From assembly GCA_028564705.1 (NCBI GenBank), contig JAPXFQ010000192.1, forward strand, positions 186,001-250,000: 64,000 nucleotides of DNA. The letters run 5' to 3'. Shown here piece by piece: positions 54,375-63,439 of this stretch. A program made the position numbers and the translations under genes. How positions within the stretch are numbered: position 1 is the first letter of the stretch; each line of letters starts with the position of its first letter. The stretch comes from Apricaphanius iberus. Taxonomy: Eukaryota; Chordata; Actinopteri; Cyprinodontiformes; Aphaniidae. The notes beneath the pieces are model-generated. The model was not told the DNA's origin. It saw only the letters and a program-made list of their open reading frames with translations, and did not search any database.

Positions 54375-55720
54375 TTTCCCGTCGGCTGAACCAGAGGACT
54401 CGTGCTGGTCTGGTTACTTGGCAGAGCTCCAGGACAGGTCGCACGTGTATGGTCAGGTGAATGGCATCCGAAACACAACCGGTCCACTCTACAATGATAG
54501 TAGGTTGTGTGTTCCCTGTCACCACAGATTACACAGGGAGTCACGGGCCTGCTCCTCGGCACCTGATTCTGGCGAGCGCGAGCTCCTCCTCCTCCTCCTC
54601 CCAACATTTCACTTCTCCGCGGCTGCTGGTCCAACATCCGCTCCAGCATAATCATGATGCGGTCAAGCCGGTCTGCGGGGTCATCGACACGCCGTGCCCC
54701 AGGCGGCCGCGCCGAGCCCCCAGCTAGTGGTACCTGCTGCACACATGACCTCACTTCCTGTTGCTGTGCGGGAACCATGGTGGACATTCCAACTCGAGGC
54801 GGCCGCGTACTGCTTCCGCGGTGTTCCACAAGACGGTCGTGGACCTCCGCCACAGACCACTGAGCAAGAGGTTTACATTTAAAAATCAGTGACAGTTCTG
54901 GGTCGGGGCAGTGTCGAATGAACATGGCTATCAGGTCGCGGGGCAGGTACTCGAATGACTTCCTTTGCCTCTTTAGACAGTCCTCCGTCATGTCCATCGC
55001 TCTATTCAGTCGCAGCCAGTAATCAAAGGGATCCTCACCATCCTTTGGTAAAGTGGCGTAAAAATCAGCCAGCGGCATTCCAGACGAGACTGTATCACTG
55101 AAGTGCTGCTTTAAAATCTCAAAGATGGGATCCGGGCCATCAGACAGGGATACTAGCGGCTTACTTCGAACGCCCACTTTAACAACCTCCCGTGCCCTCC
55201 CACTGAGCTTACTCAGCACTTCCTCAGCCTGTTCAGTAACTGGGACCCCCTTCCTTTTTAGGAACGCCATCATAATTTCCTCCCACTCCTGAACAGTGTG
55301 TCCATCATGCCCATCCCCTTTAAACCCAACAGGCTCCTTAGCTTCAGACCTTATTACCACATTTAACAATGATGGATCTATTACTGTGTTACTAGCAGGA
55401 TCCACAAAGCTAGTCCCCAACCCGTTACCTAAACGAGACTCGAGACATGAAGCGATGGTTTCACCTATGGAGAGGCCGATCTGAGCAGCCACACCAGCCA
55501 GGTAATGGCCTGACACCTCCCCCCCTTGTGGAACCTGTGTTTGCGACACATCATGAATCACACCCCCAGAAGCATCACCCTCTGCCAGATCCCTGACAGC
55601 ATATCCTGGAGTGGGTGCCCCCGGTGAGAGCAGGAACGTAGCTCTGCCCCTGCCAAACACTGAAAGGGGGGTAGACGTTACTGAATCCCTCCCTCTCCCA
55701 AAAACCATGTAATTTTCCAT
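54371..55720 (-). CDS. Gypsy copy C Gag polyprotein
   Basis: 449 codons from the ATG at 55720 (start chosen there; an upstream ATG at 55759 would add 13 hydrophobic residues). Central capsid-like segment: EEIMMAFLKRKGVP, FEILKQHFSDTVSSG, PLADFYATLPKDGEDPFDYW and RLNRAMDMTEDCLKRQRK, typical of Gypsy capsid. The C-terminal nucleocapsid has two zinc knuckles: C-x2-C-x4-H-x5-C in CVICGDREHTTYYHC and canonical C-x2-C-x4-H-x4-C in CFGCHSPDHTRATC. A glycine-rich basic stretch lies just before. The frame is unbroken. It would assemble the cytoplasmic particle. Confidence 0.92.
   Translation of the reverse strand: MENYMVFGRGRDSVTSTPLSVFGRGRATFLLSPGAPTPGYAVRDLAEGDASGGVIHDVSQTQVPQGGEVSGHYLAGVAAQIGLSIGETIASCLESRLGNGLGTSFVDPASNTVIDPSLLNVVIRSEAKEPVGFKGDGHDGHTVQEWEEIMMAFLKRKGVPVTEQAEEVLSKLSGRAREVVKVGVRSKPLVSLSDGPDPIFEILKQHFSDTVSSGMPLADFYATLPKDGEDPFDYWLRLNRAMDMTEDCLKRQRKSFEYLPRDLIAMFIRHCPDPELSLIFKCKPLAQWSVAEVHDRLVEHRGSSTRPPRVGMSTMVPAQQQEVRSCVQQVPLAGGSARPPGARRVDDPADRLDRIMIMLERMLDQQPRRSEMLGGGGGGARARQNQVPRSRPVTPCVICGDREHTTYYHCRVDRLCFGCHSPDHTRATCPGALPSNQTSTSPLVQPTGN
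54374..54380 (-). promoter_or_regulatory. -1 ribosomal frameshift heptamer GGGAAAC
   Basis: The minus strand reads ACG GGA AAC TAG in the gag frame. G GGA AAC fits the X XXY YYZ rule for tandem tRNA slippage, and the gag stop TAG follows directly. After slipping back one base the ribosome reads CTA GAT GGC CTG and the pol frame stays open. The same heptamer is known from the gag-pro junction of some retroviruses. Confidence 0.8.
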
Positions 55721-56179
55721 CCTTAATACACAGAAGAGTAACCTTTCAAATATACACAAAAAAACAGTCAGGTAATACCCAGTAAAAAAAATAGCAAAAA
55801 AAACTTTTTTTTTTGTTTCTTTTTTTTTTGTTTTTTTAACCCAAAAAAAAATTCACATGAGCCTTATATCTCTGCTCACATCAGATAACATTCATTAATA
55901 ATATGGTTCGCTTAACCAACCTACCATCAGAAGGATACACTACCACAGAGCAACTCCGAGCTGCAGAGGATCCCAATTGTGCATCCAAGATGGCTGCCAC
56001 ACAGACACACACATGAACAGTCAAAGATGGCTGCAGGCTGCAGCTGCCAGGATGCGTGCGCGCCGATCCGCCAAGCAGTCTTTGATGAAGCCGCACTGTC
56101 CCTCGTGGCGTGGTCTAGCTCTGCCCGCAGCAACAGCTCCAGGAAATAGACAGGTCCCGTCCGATGAAGGAAGAACTGG
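55721..56179 (-). other. Gypsy copy C 5' leader with A/T homopolymer tracts
   Basis: 460 bp between the primer-binding site and gag. At 55784-55852 there is an alternating run of A-rich and T-rich tracts (A8, A8, T12, T11, T7, A9), which could form hairpins and is a likely replication-slippage or sequencing trouble spot. No splice or internal promoter motif is evident. Confidence 0.6.
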
Positions 56180-56180
56180 A

Positions 56181-56195
56181 CGGGTCACGGCACCA
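56181..56195 (-). promoter_or_regulatory. Primer-binding site, tRNA-His type
   Basis: The minus strand reads TGGTGCCGTGACCCG one base after the 5' LTR end. It is complementary to the 3' end of tRNA-His (CGAGTCACGGCACCA) at 14 of 15 positions, with the mismatch third from the distal end. Confidence 0.8.
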
Positions 56196-56196
56196 G

Positions 56197-56896
56197 TGTA
56201 ACCATGCCAGCCCTGGTACTGACAGGTTCAATTCTCTTTTTTCTCACAATCGATAATACTGCGTTGTGTTTTATTGAGTATTGAGACAGAGGTACGGTCT
56301 CGCCAGCGTCGGCCGTTTATTCTGCGTAACACACAAGAATGCCGGTCAGGCTCAACAGCTTCATAGTCAGGCACCCTCACAACACACTCTCGACATACTC
56401 CGACCCAATACTGGCGGAATTATACCAAAATTAAAATACACAATTTAACCTTGCGTAACACACAAGAATGCCGGTCAGGCTCAACAGCTTCATAGTCAGG
56501 TCACACAACACTCTGCGGGAAATAGAAGAGACTCAATACAGGAGCGAATTAGCTCACTTAGCCACCGTGCTTTTAACAGCAACCGGGCACTTCAGGATGA
56601 CAAAACTACTCCTAAACTGCTTCGGCAACTCTTTAAAAATATTCTATCCACAATATGATTAACAAATAACTTAATTGAATTCAGAATTATTCCCACATAC
56701 AGAGCGCTAAAAGACCCGACTTACCTCGAACATCTCCGTCCCAATACTGGCGGATATCAGGACCCGCGGGTGACGTAGGCACGCCAGCGTAAAGGAGGAG
56801 ACGCTCAGAGACAGCGCACACACAGCACAGCGCAGCGCAGCTCAATATACAGACAATAATAATGGCAAGTGGAATAATACTATTTACTCCGTTACA
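56197..56896 (-). repeat. 5' LTR of Gypsy copy C
   Basis: 700 bp, TG...CA ends. It shares the internal duplication of the 3' LTR (CGTAACACACAAGAATGCCG at 56325 and 56453). Differences from the 3' LTR are a few scattered substitutions plus a cluster of small indels around 56369-56450. Confidence 0.95.
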
Positions 56897-56900
56897 TCAA

Positions 56901-57560
56901 CACCAGATAATAAGAGGTTGTCATAAGTCAAGATGAGATGTTTACATACGACTGTCTATCTAAGAGCTTAGTAAGAGAATTAAACCTTTCTAAATGTCCC
57001 AGCATTAATAATATTTTCTGTCAAAGCTGTGTGGTATACATTGTGGTAACGAGTGTACTGCATTTGATATGTTGTGCATAGGTCTCCTGCTCCCATCGCT
57101 TCTTCTTCTTCGGACAGTCAACCATCAGCCAGCAACTCCTCATTGGAAACAGAATCAGATACATGAAAATTATTCACAGACTAGCTTAAGTTTGAATATA
57201 CTACCAGTTGCTAAAACTGTGACAAATCTGTTCATAGCTGTTAAACACTCACAAAGTGACGCTAGCATAAGGCAGTCTGCAGCTGGTGCTATTATGTTAA
57301 GCGGCCAGAGACCCCAGCCAGCAAATAGACAAACCCCTTTCACCTTGGCAGCAAGGGGAAAGCTGTCAGCGGTGAATATTGCAGAGTGCCACAGAAAAGT
57401 AAAAGACTGTGTGATAGGCTGAAACCCTTTAGCGATGTAGAGTCCCCCACATTTAGGTAACGTTCAGTAAATAAGATTAACTTTAAGCTAAATAACTTAG
57501 CTGGTAGCTAATTTATCTACCCTTGACTTAAGTTACCATAACAGTTCAGGTTGACAGATT
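56901..57560. other. Unassigned, with a 117-codon frame
   Basis: The frame 57069-57422 (plus) begins MLCIGLLLPSLLLL, which looks like a signal peptide, but the rest has no known motif and no neighbours that support it. The AT-rich flanks suggest repeat-derived sequence. I do not call it a gene. Confidence 0.4.
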
Positions 57561-57562
57561 AA

Positions 57563-57722
57563 CAGAACAAATAAAAATGGCCCGTGTAAAGGCTTTTTCA
57601 AGTAAAAAAAATTATGAAAAATCTTCTCTCCTGCACCTCAAAGAATCAGAATTGAGAACCGTGTAGAACAGGAATCGATAAAAGAATCAGAATCGTTAAA
57701 ATACAAACGATGTCCAACCCTA
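57563..57722. mobile_element. hAT-type right end
   Basis: The right end reads AAACGATGTCCAACCCTA (ending at 57722). This is the inverse of TAGGGTTGGACATCGTTT, a hAT end common in fish, with GAATCAGAAT-type subterminal repeats. The left end is not found; the Gypsy element at 48563-56896 or other DNA may separate them. Confidence 0.5.
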
Positions 57723-57744
57723 GTCATATTACAAGAGACTCATA

Positions 57745-57835
57745 AAACCAGCTCAGCTGTACGGCAAGGCAAGGCAATTTTTTTTGTATAGCACACTTTC
57801 AACACAAGGCAATTCAAGGTGCTTTACATGATTCA
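57745..57835 (-). repeat. 3' end of an L2-like or SINE element
   Basis: On the minus strand it reads AAAGCACCTTGAATTGCCTT and GTGCTATACAAAAAAAATTG, ending in GCCTTGCC repeats. This is the typical 3' end of fish LINE/SINE families. Only the tail is present. Confidence 0.7.
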
Positions 57836-57859
57836 GTGATAATGAAACCACATGATTAC

Positions 57860-58590
57860 TTTTTGACTCACACCACCCACTGGAACACAAGCTTAGTGTT
57901 ATCAGGACCCTGCAACACAGAGCTGATAACATACCCACCAGCTCACAGGCCCAAGGGGAAGAACGCAAGCATGTGAGAGACACCCTCACAACTTGTGGTT
58001 ACCCCAGCTGGACTTTTGTGAAAACTGCAGCTAATTCCAGAAGAAAAGCCAACAAAGTGGTTGAAAAAGAAAAAGAAAACAAACGAAACAATGTAGCCAT
58101 TCCATATGTGTCGGGGATTTCTGAAAAACTCAGGAGGATTTTTAACAAACACAGTATCCCTGTGTATTTCAAACCCAGCAACACACTCAGACAGAGATTA
58201 GTGAATCCCAATGACAGAACACCACACACACACAAAAGCAACCTGGTGTATGCAATCCAATGCAATGAAGAATGCAAGGACCTCTACATTGGTGAAACCA
58301 AACAACCACTGTACAAATGCATGGCCCAACACAGGAGAGCTAACTCCTCAGGCATGGACTCTGCTGTTCATTTACATCTCAAGGAGAAAGCTCACTCCTT
58401 TGAGGACAGCAATGTCCAGATATTAGACAGAGAGGACAGATGGTTTGAAAGAGGAGTAAAAGAAGCCATCTATGTAAAAGTAGAGAAACCATCGCTAAAC
58501 AGAGGAGGAGGCCTGAGACATCACCTATCTCCAATTTACAATGCTGCACTTTCATCCCTCCCTAGGAAACTCAAACAAATTAGCCTCTAA
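57860..58590 (+). pseudogene. Penelope-like C-terminal part with GIY-YIG endonuclease
   Basis: The frame is open from a TGA at about 57857 to the stop at 58588-58590, 243 codons. It begins with FDSHHPLEHKLSVIRTLQHR, a connector seen after the RT of Penelope-like elements, then NNVAIPYVSGISEKLRRIFN. The nuclease domain has LVYAIQCNEECKDLYIGETK, in which the first element is VYAI for GIY and the second is YIG. It continues with QHRRANSSGMDSAVHLHLKE and DREDRWFERGVKEAIYVKVE, containing the conserved R and E. The RT is lost. Because the domain itself is unbroken it may be a young truncated copy. Confidence 0.9.
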
Positions 58591-58811
58591 TAACAGAAAC
58601 AACTGTGACTCCAACGACTGTCGTTATAACACAATAGGGCACTAATGAAGCCGAAACCTAACCTCCACCAATAGGCGGCACGCCAACGAGCGTCGTTAAG
58701 ACATGGAGCACAAAGGATCCAATGAAATAATGATTCTTGTTCAAGAGGTTAAATAGCTGAGTCTGCACACCAGTTAGTTGGACCAGTCCCAGCCTGGTCA
58801 GCGGCGAGCAT

Positions 58812-58851
58812 GAACTGATGAAGCCTCTTGGATAAGAGGTGAAACGTCTTC
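58812..58851 (+). ncRNA. Hammerhead-ribozyme-like motif in the Penelope 3' region
   Basis: Order of parts: GAA (stem I), CTGATGA (core), AG, CCTCTT/AAGAGG stem II with loop GGAT, T, GAAAC, GTC (cleavage triplet), TTC (stem I partner). A self-complementary ACGT sits where stem III would be, which fits the short stem III proposed to pair between two molecules. One extra base (A after CTGATGA) departs from the standard core. Penelope-like elements are known to carry such ribozymes. Confidence 0.6.
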
Positions 58852-59053
58852 CAAGACAAATTACCAAGTCCAGTTGCGTTTGATTGAAATTTCCTTGAGA
58901 TAACCATGACCTGGATGAATGAGAATATTCACAGGCTTATGATTACAAGTGCATGATTATAAAACAAAACATATAAGTTTAACAGTAATCAATCAGTAAG
59001 AAAACATAATGTAAGGAACAAATTTATGTAATTAATAAACAATCACTTAAAAT

Positions 59054-59103
59054 CCATCCATCCATCCATCTTCTTAACCGCTTATCCAATTCAGGGTCAC
59101 GGG
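59054..59103 (-). mobile_element. 50-bp SINE stub with perfect target duplication
   Basis: On the minus strand it is CCGTGACCCTGAATTGGATA then AGCGGTTAAGAAG and ATGGATGGATGG, identical in pattern to the last 50 bp of the SINE at 43936. ATCACTTAAAAT occurs at 59042-59053 and 59104-59115, a perfect 12-bp duplication. Confidence 0.9.
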
Positions 59104-59232
59104 ATCACTTAAAATAAGAATAGAAATTAAACCACAACAATGAAAAATAATGTAAGGAATAAATTTATGCAATTAAAACCGATAAAACACAATCGGGTAA
59201 ACAAAACAAAAAAAGTGATCGGAAAGTGCAAT

Positions 59233-59915
59233 TTAAGATTCAAATGCAGCTCTGAATAGTAGAGTTTTTAACTTTGATTTAAAAGAGCTTAGCGATTCAG
59301 CTTTTTTGCATTCTTCTGGAAGTTTGTTCCAAATTTGTGGAGCATAAAAGCTGAAAGCTGCCTCTACCTGTTTAGTTCTGATTCCAGGGACGATTAGTAG
59401 GCCAGAGTTGGAGGACCTGAGTGGTCTGCTGGGTTGATATAGTGACAGCATATCTTCAACATACTTTGGTGCTAAACCGTTCAATGATTTATAAACAAGT
59501 AGGAGTATTTTAAAGTCTATTCTCTGAGCTACAGGGAGCCAGTGAAAGGACTTAAGAACTGGGGTGATGTGTTCTACTTTCCTGGTTCTAGTGAGAACAG
59601 AACCAGAGCTGTACCAGTGAGTCCAACCCAACTTTCTAATTGTTCCAGTAATATTGTATGATCAACAGTGTCAAACGCTGCACTGAATTCCAACAGAACC
59701 AACACTGTAGTTTTACCGCTGTCTGTATTTATGCTGATGTCATCGAAAACTTTGACGAGAGCAGTCTCAGTGCTGTGATGAGCATGGAAACCAGATTGAA
59801 AATTATCTAAGGAGTCATTCATTGTCAGGAATGTGTTCAACTGTTGAGATACAGCTTTTTCAATAATCTTACTGATGAATGGGAGATTAGAGATTGGCCT
59901 ATAATTCTGCATCAA
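59233..59915 (-). pseudogene. L2 ORF2 RT and C-terminal fragments, copy 4
   Basis: RT part: QNYRPISNLPFISKIIEKAV, FQSGFHAHHSTETALVKVF, LLEFSAAFDTVDHTILLEQL (motif A aspartate present). C-terminal part: RIDFKILLLVYKSLNGLAPK, EDMLSLYQPSRPLRSSNSG, FSFYAPQIWNKLPEECKK. The YADD segment between them is deleted. Confidence 0.8.
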
Positions 59916-60436
59916 GGTATTGTCTAGGCTGTTTTTCTTTATTTTTTTAATTTAATCTTTAAGTTTTCAAGGTTGTTATATTTGTTCAACCTGTTTTTGT
60001 AGATCTCATAGTGAACCTGGAGTTGAGTTTTCCTCCATTTTCTTTCGGGCTGACGGCACTCCCTTTTTCTGCTGCGTACTAGAGGATTGCTGGTCCATGG
60101 AGACTTGTATGTACCTGAGGCTACTTTTACTTTAATTGGAGCAATGGTATTAATGATGTCTGAGACTTTAGAGAAAAAGTTATCTACCAGCTTGTTAACA
60201 GAGTGTTTGTTGGTGGGTGGGGGGGGGGGTTGGTGTTTGGTGGGTGAGGTAGAGCAGTAAATTTGTTTAAAGATTTCAGAAGAGCTGTCAACAAGAGGTC
60301 GTTTTCTTACTATGGTGTCATTTTGGTTAGATAGTTCAGTCGGGATAATGCTTTAAAAGAAGATGCAGAAGTGATCAGATCACAACATCCAATACGGACA
60401 TGTTAGAGATTTTTAGTCCTTTGCTAATGATTAAGT

Positions 60437-60688
60437 CTAAGGTGTGACCTTGTTTGTGTGTCGGCTGTTTGACATGCAACCCTGGGGGTTGTCAGTATGA
60501 ATGTTCAGATCCCCCACAATAATTTGTTTGTCATATTCAATACATATTAAAGAAAGACGGCCATTGAGATCGTTAAGAAAGTTTGAGCTCGCTTTGGGTG
60601 GTTTGTACATATTTATGACCAAGACCTTGTTTGTCTCTTTTTTCTCTGTAGCAAGCTGTAGATCAGTTTCCTTATGTATTTTATTCAT
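60437..60688 (-). pseudogene. L2 endonuclease fragment, copy 4
   Basis: VLVINMYKPPKASSNFLNDL and KQIIVGDLNIHTDNPQG are the YRPP-like and GD(F/L)N blocks of the LINE AP endonuclease; the D and N of GDLN are catalytic. The frame breaks after about 80 codons. Confidence 0.75.
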
Positions 60689-60714
60689 GCTATAATTCTA
60701 GATAACAGGGAGTA

Positions 60715-61790
60715 GCAGTATTAATAAAGAAAAAAAATCATTTTAAAGTAATAGACATAGTTAAAGATCCAGAGGGTAGATTTATAATATTAAAACTATG
60801 TATACATAACCAAAAGTTATGTACAGTTAGTGTATATGGCCCATATGTTGACAACCCCTCATTCTTTCATGCCTTTTTCTTGATTCTGGTTGAACACATG
60901 GATTGCTCACTTCTTCTTGGGGGCGACATCAACTTTGGTTTAAATGAAGAAATAGACAGGCTCAGTACAGCAGGAACTCAGTGTACCTGGAAATCCATAG
61001 ATGTAGTTAAATAGTACATGAGCGATTATGGACTTTGCGATGCAAGGCGATCTCTTCACCCCAACTACAGAAAATACACTTTTTTTCTCAAATGTCCACC
61101 ATTTTTATTCTCGACTGGATTATTTTTAAATCACTAGCTCACTGTTGAATGACATGTCAGACACTGTGATACATCCTATAGTTATCAACGGTTACGCTCA
61201 TGTCTTTCTAACTCTAGTAAATAAAAAATAAACTCTTCAGTGCAAAAATTGGAGACTTAATATATCATTACTTAAGGATAAAAAATGTAATAAATATATT
61301 GAAAAAGAGTGGGGTTCATACTTCAACTTAATGACCTCCCTGGTATGTCGCTATCCACTCTCTGGGAGACAGGGGACGCTGTGAGTAGAGGTAACATAAA
61401 CTCATTCTCATAAAAAAAACGGAAAAGAAAATAAACATATTCAGGAATTAGAAGAAATTAAATTATCAGAAGCTTTCCTGGATGAGAGAATGGGTGAAAT
61501 CCCTAAAGCAAAGCTAGTAATAAGTTAAATTATTAATAAACGGAACCAGCTTTTAATTCAAAAACTTTGAATAGAAAATATTGAACGTGGTAATAAATCA
61601 GGCAACTTTTTGGTTAACCAGATTAGAATAAATAAAGAAAAAAACAACTATATCTGCAAATAAATACCAAACTGGGAATATACTCTCTGAGCCTGACAGA
61701 ATAAATAACACTTCCAAATAATTCTGCAAGGCTTTATACTCACCAGAGATAAACCCATTAAATAATGATATCAGGACTTCCTGTCATGGC
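60715..61790 (+). pseudogene. L1-clade LINE ORF2 fragment B (endonuclease and linker)
   Basis: With frame changes the plus strand reads VKDPEGRFIILKLCIHNQKL, CTVSVYGPYVDNPSFFHAFF, LLLGGDINFGLNEEIDRLST, SDYGLCDARRSLHP and YTFFSNVHHFYSRLDYFLNH. These are the VYGPN, GD(W/F)N and SRIDY blocks of the L1 endonuclease. A linker follows with ELEEIKLSEAFLDERMGEI. Multiple stops are present. It is followed directly by the 5' part of another L1. Confidence 0.8.
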
Positions 61791-61905
61791 CGCTGTCTAA
61801 ACATACACGTTAAACCTAGCTCTGATATTTTCTTCACCATAATGCTGTTGTAGACCGTGAATTTAACTTTTTAAAGGCACGTCACAATCAACTTTTACAT
61901 AGGAA

Positions 61906-62800
61906 ATGCCAGGCCAATTAAGAAGCAATAAGGACAAAGCAAAAACAGGAACACAAAAGAAACTTTCCGATTTTGGTAAACCTCTGAAGCAAAGCCCAGC
62001 AAAGACGCTGGCTCCGCCGAAGAAGCTAGCGTTAGCATTATCGACGACAGTATCAGTGAAATGGCTGGAAAGCATACCGAAACCCCCAGAGGAAATGGTA
62101 GCAGTGAACTTATGCCCGTCATGGGGGAGATTCTTAAGGCAGTGGGCGATCTCAGGTCTGAATTTACAGGCAAGTTGAACAGTATAGTGAAGGCATCGGA
62201 AGACACAGCGAAACAGCTAAGTGACTGTGCTAATAGCATTAAGCAAGCTGCAATACGCATCTCGGTGGTTGAAGATGATTTATGTGAACTAAAGGATATG
62301 GTTGAAAAGATGGAAAAAAGGAACCGTGTCCTTGAAGAAAAGGTCATCGATATGGAGACGAGGTCTCGTTTAAACAACATTCGCCTTGTAAATCTGCCCG
62401 AGGGAGCTGAGAATCCTGATCTCTGTGCTTTTCTCGAGGGCTGGCTTCCAGACACGTTAGGTGTGCAGATGCGGCGCCTATCGTGTTGGAAAGGGTACAC
62501 CGTGTTGGGCCAAAAAGAGGCACGGGGGACCCTCCAAGGCCCCTAATAATGAAGTTCCAATACTACAAGCAGAAGGTTATCGTGATTGAAGCGGCAAAGG
62601 ACATTTTGTACAAGAATGTTCGCGTATGGCTGTACAATGACAGAGGTGCCTTAACAGAGGAAGCAATTTGAACTGGTACGAAAACAGCTGTGGGAGTTGG
62701 GACTTCAACATGGGATCAGATCACCTGCAACAATGCTGGTAACGTACAAAGATGAAACAATGACCTTTAAGAAGTCATCTGAGTTGGAGGAATTGATAGG
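61906..62800 (+). pseudogene. L1 ORF1 protein (coiled coil, RRM, C-terminal domain)
   Basis: The start is MPGQLRSNKDKAKTG at 61906, then a lysine-rich head. After a frameshift comes a coiled coil (about 62110-62350: ILKAVGDLRSEFTGKLNSIV, ELKDMVEKMEKRNRVLEEKV), then the RRM start RSRLNNIRLVNLPEGAENP. A second frameshift near 62470 leads to LERVHRVGPKRGTGDPPRPL and IMKFQYYKQKVIVI. A third part ends GLQHGIRSPATMLVTYKDET and the SSELEELIGK tail. ORF1 proteins are RNA-binding trimers that package L1 RNA. Two or three indels break this copy. Confidence 0.85.
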
Positions 62801-62814
62801 CAAGGTTATAGGAT

Positions 62815-63439
62815 TGATTTTTATTATTTTTTTAAAGTGTAATTTTCTAAACTTGGCTCAATTGCCCTGTCTTGCTTTTGCTTATTTAGGTCTGGACAAG
62901 CATATTCATTTTAGGACCTTTTTGATACCAGCCATACATTTCTTTTTATACTTGGATGACAAATAGGCTGGTGGTATTGTAATTTACCTTCATTACATAG
63001 TATTTTATTTTTCCCCACACTGATTGGATTAAAGCTGCAAACGGCCTGTAAGGTGTTTTCTCTTTGCTTTTTTATACATAGGCCTTTATGTTTCTATATT
63101 TTAGCTGTTTTTTTCCCCTAGTTAACTATCCCAAATGTGTGCACAGTACTTTTATAAAACAGGTGCTTATTTGATTTATTTTATATATATGGAGCAGGGG
63201 AGCTTGTTTTTTGTGTGTTTTTTTTGGCTTGGGGTCATAACACCTAGTTGGGATTGATCTAGGATCTGTCCCTAGAGGTTAGAGGAAGTGGACATAACCG
63301 AGGGGAATAACCACTTGTGGGAGATGGGGTTGCTTTTTTGTTTTGTAGTTCAGCGAGTTAAATGTTTTTGTGGTTCTGTTTTAAGGTTAATCTTTCCCAG
63401 ACTAATTGCCAGCAAAATTTGCTTTTCTTTGTTGAATGT
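62815..63439 (+). other. L1 inter-ORF region
   Basis: T-rich and AT-rich sequence between ORF1 and ORF2, without a frame. Fish L1 elements often have a spacer here. Confidence 0.6.

Larger units (their letters stand above)
48563..56896 (-). mobile_element. Ty3/Gypsy retrotransposon, copy C, nearly intact, 8.3 kb
   Basis: The two LTRs (692 and 700 bp) begin and end TG...CA (TGTAAC...GTTACA). TCAA flanks both sides (48559-48562 and 56897-56900), a 4-bp target duplication. The order on the minus strand is 5' LTR, primer-binding site, leader, gag, pol (protease, RT, RNase H, integrase), 3' UTR, polypurine tract and 3' LTR. Pol runs in frame -1 relative to gag through a GGGAAAC site. Integrase follows RNase H, which is the Ty3/Gypsy order and excludes Ty1/Copia. 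No envelope gene is seen. Confidence 0.95.
57858..58935 (+). mobile_element. Penelope-like element, 5'-truncated
   Basis: The element carries the connector after the RT, the GIY-YIG endonuclease and a 3' region with a hammerhead-like motif. The left cut lies at about 57858, next to a LINE tail. The right border is approximate; recognisable sequence (CCAGTTGCGTTTGATTG, GATAACCATGACCTGGATGA) ends near 58935. Confidence 0.85.
59230..60690 (-). mobile_element. L2-clade LINE, copy 4 (decayed, internal deletions)
   Basis: The minus strand gives, from right to left, endonuclease (60437-60688), a long linker with few readable blocks, RT (59574-59915) and the C-terminal domain (59233-59631). The RT catalytic region is missing, deleted between VGLTGTALV and VEHITPVLKSFHWLPVAQ. 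It is more divergent from copies 1-3 than they are from each other, so it is another L2 subfamily. Confidence 0.8.

Noticed and set aside
61895..62500. 201-codon minus-strand frame
   Set aside because: It is the antisense shadow of L1 ORF1; the plus strand gives the recognisable coiled coil and RRM.
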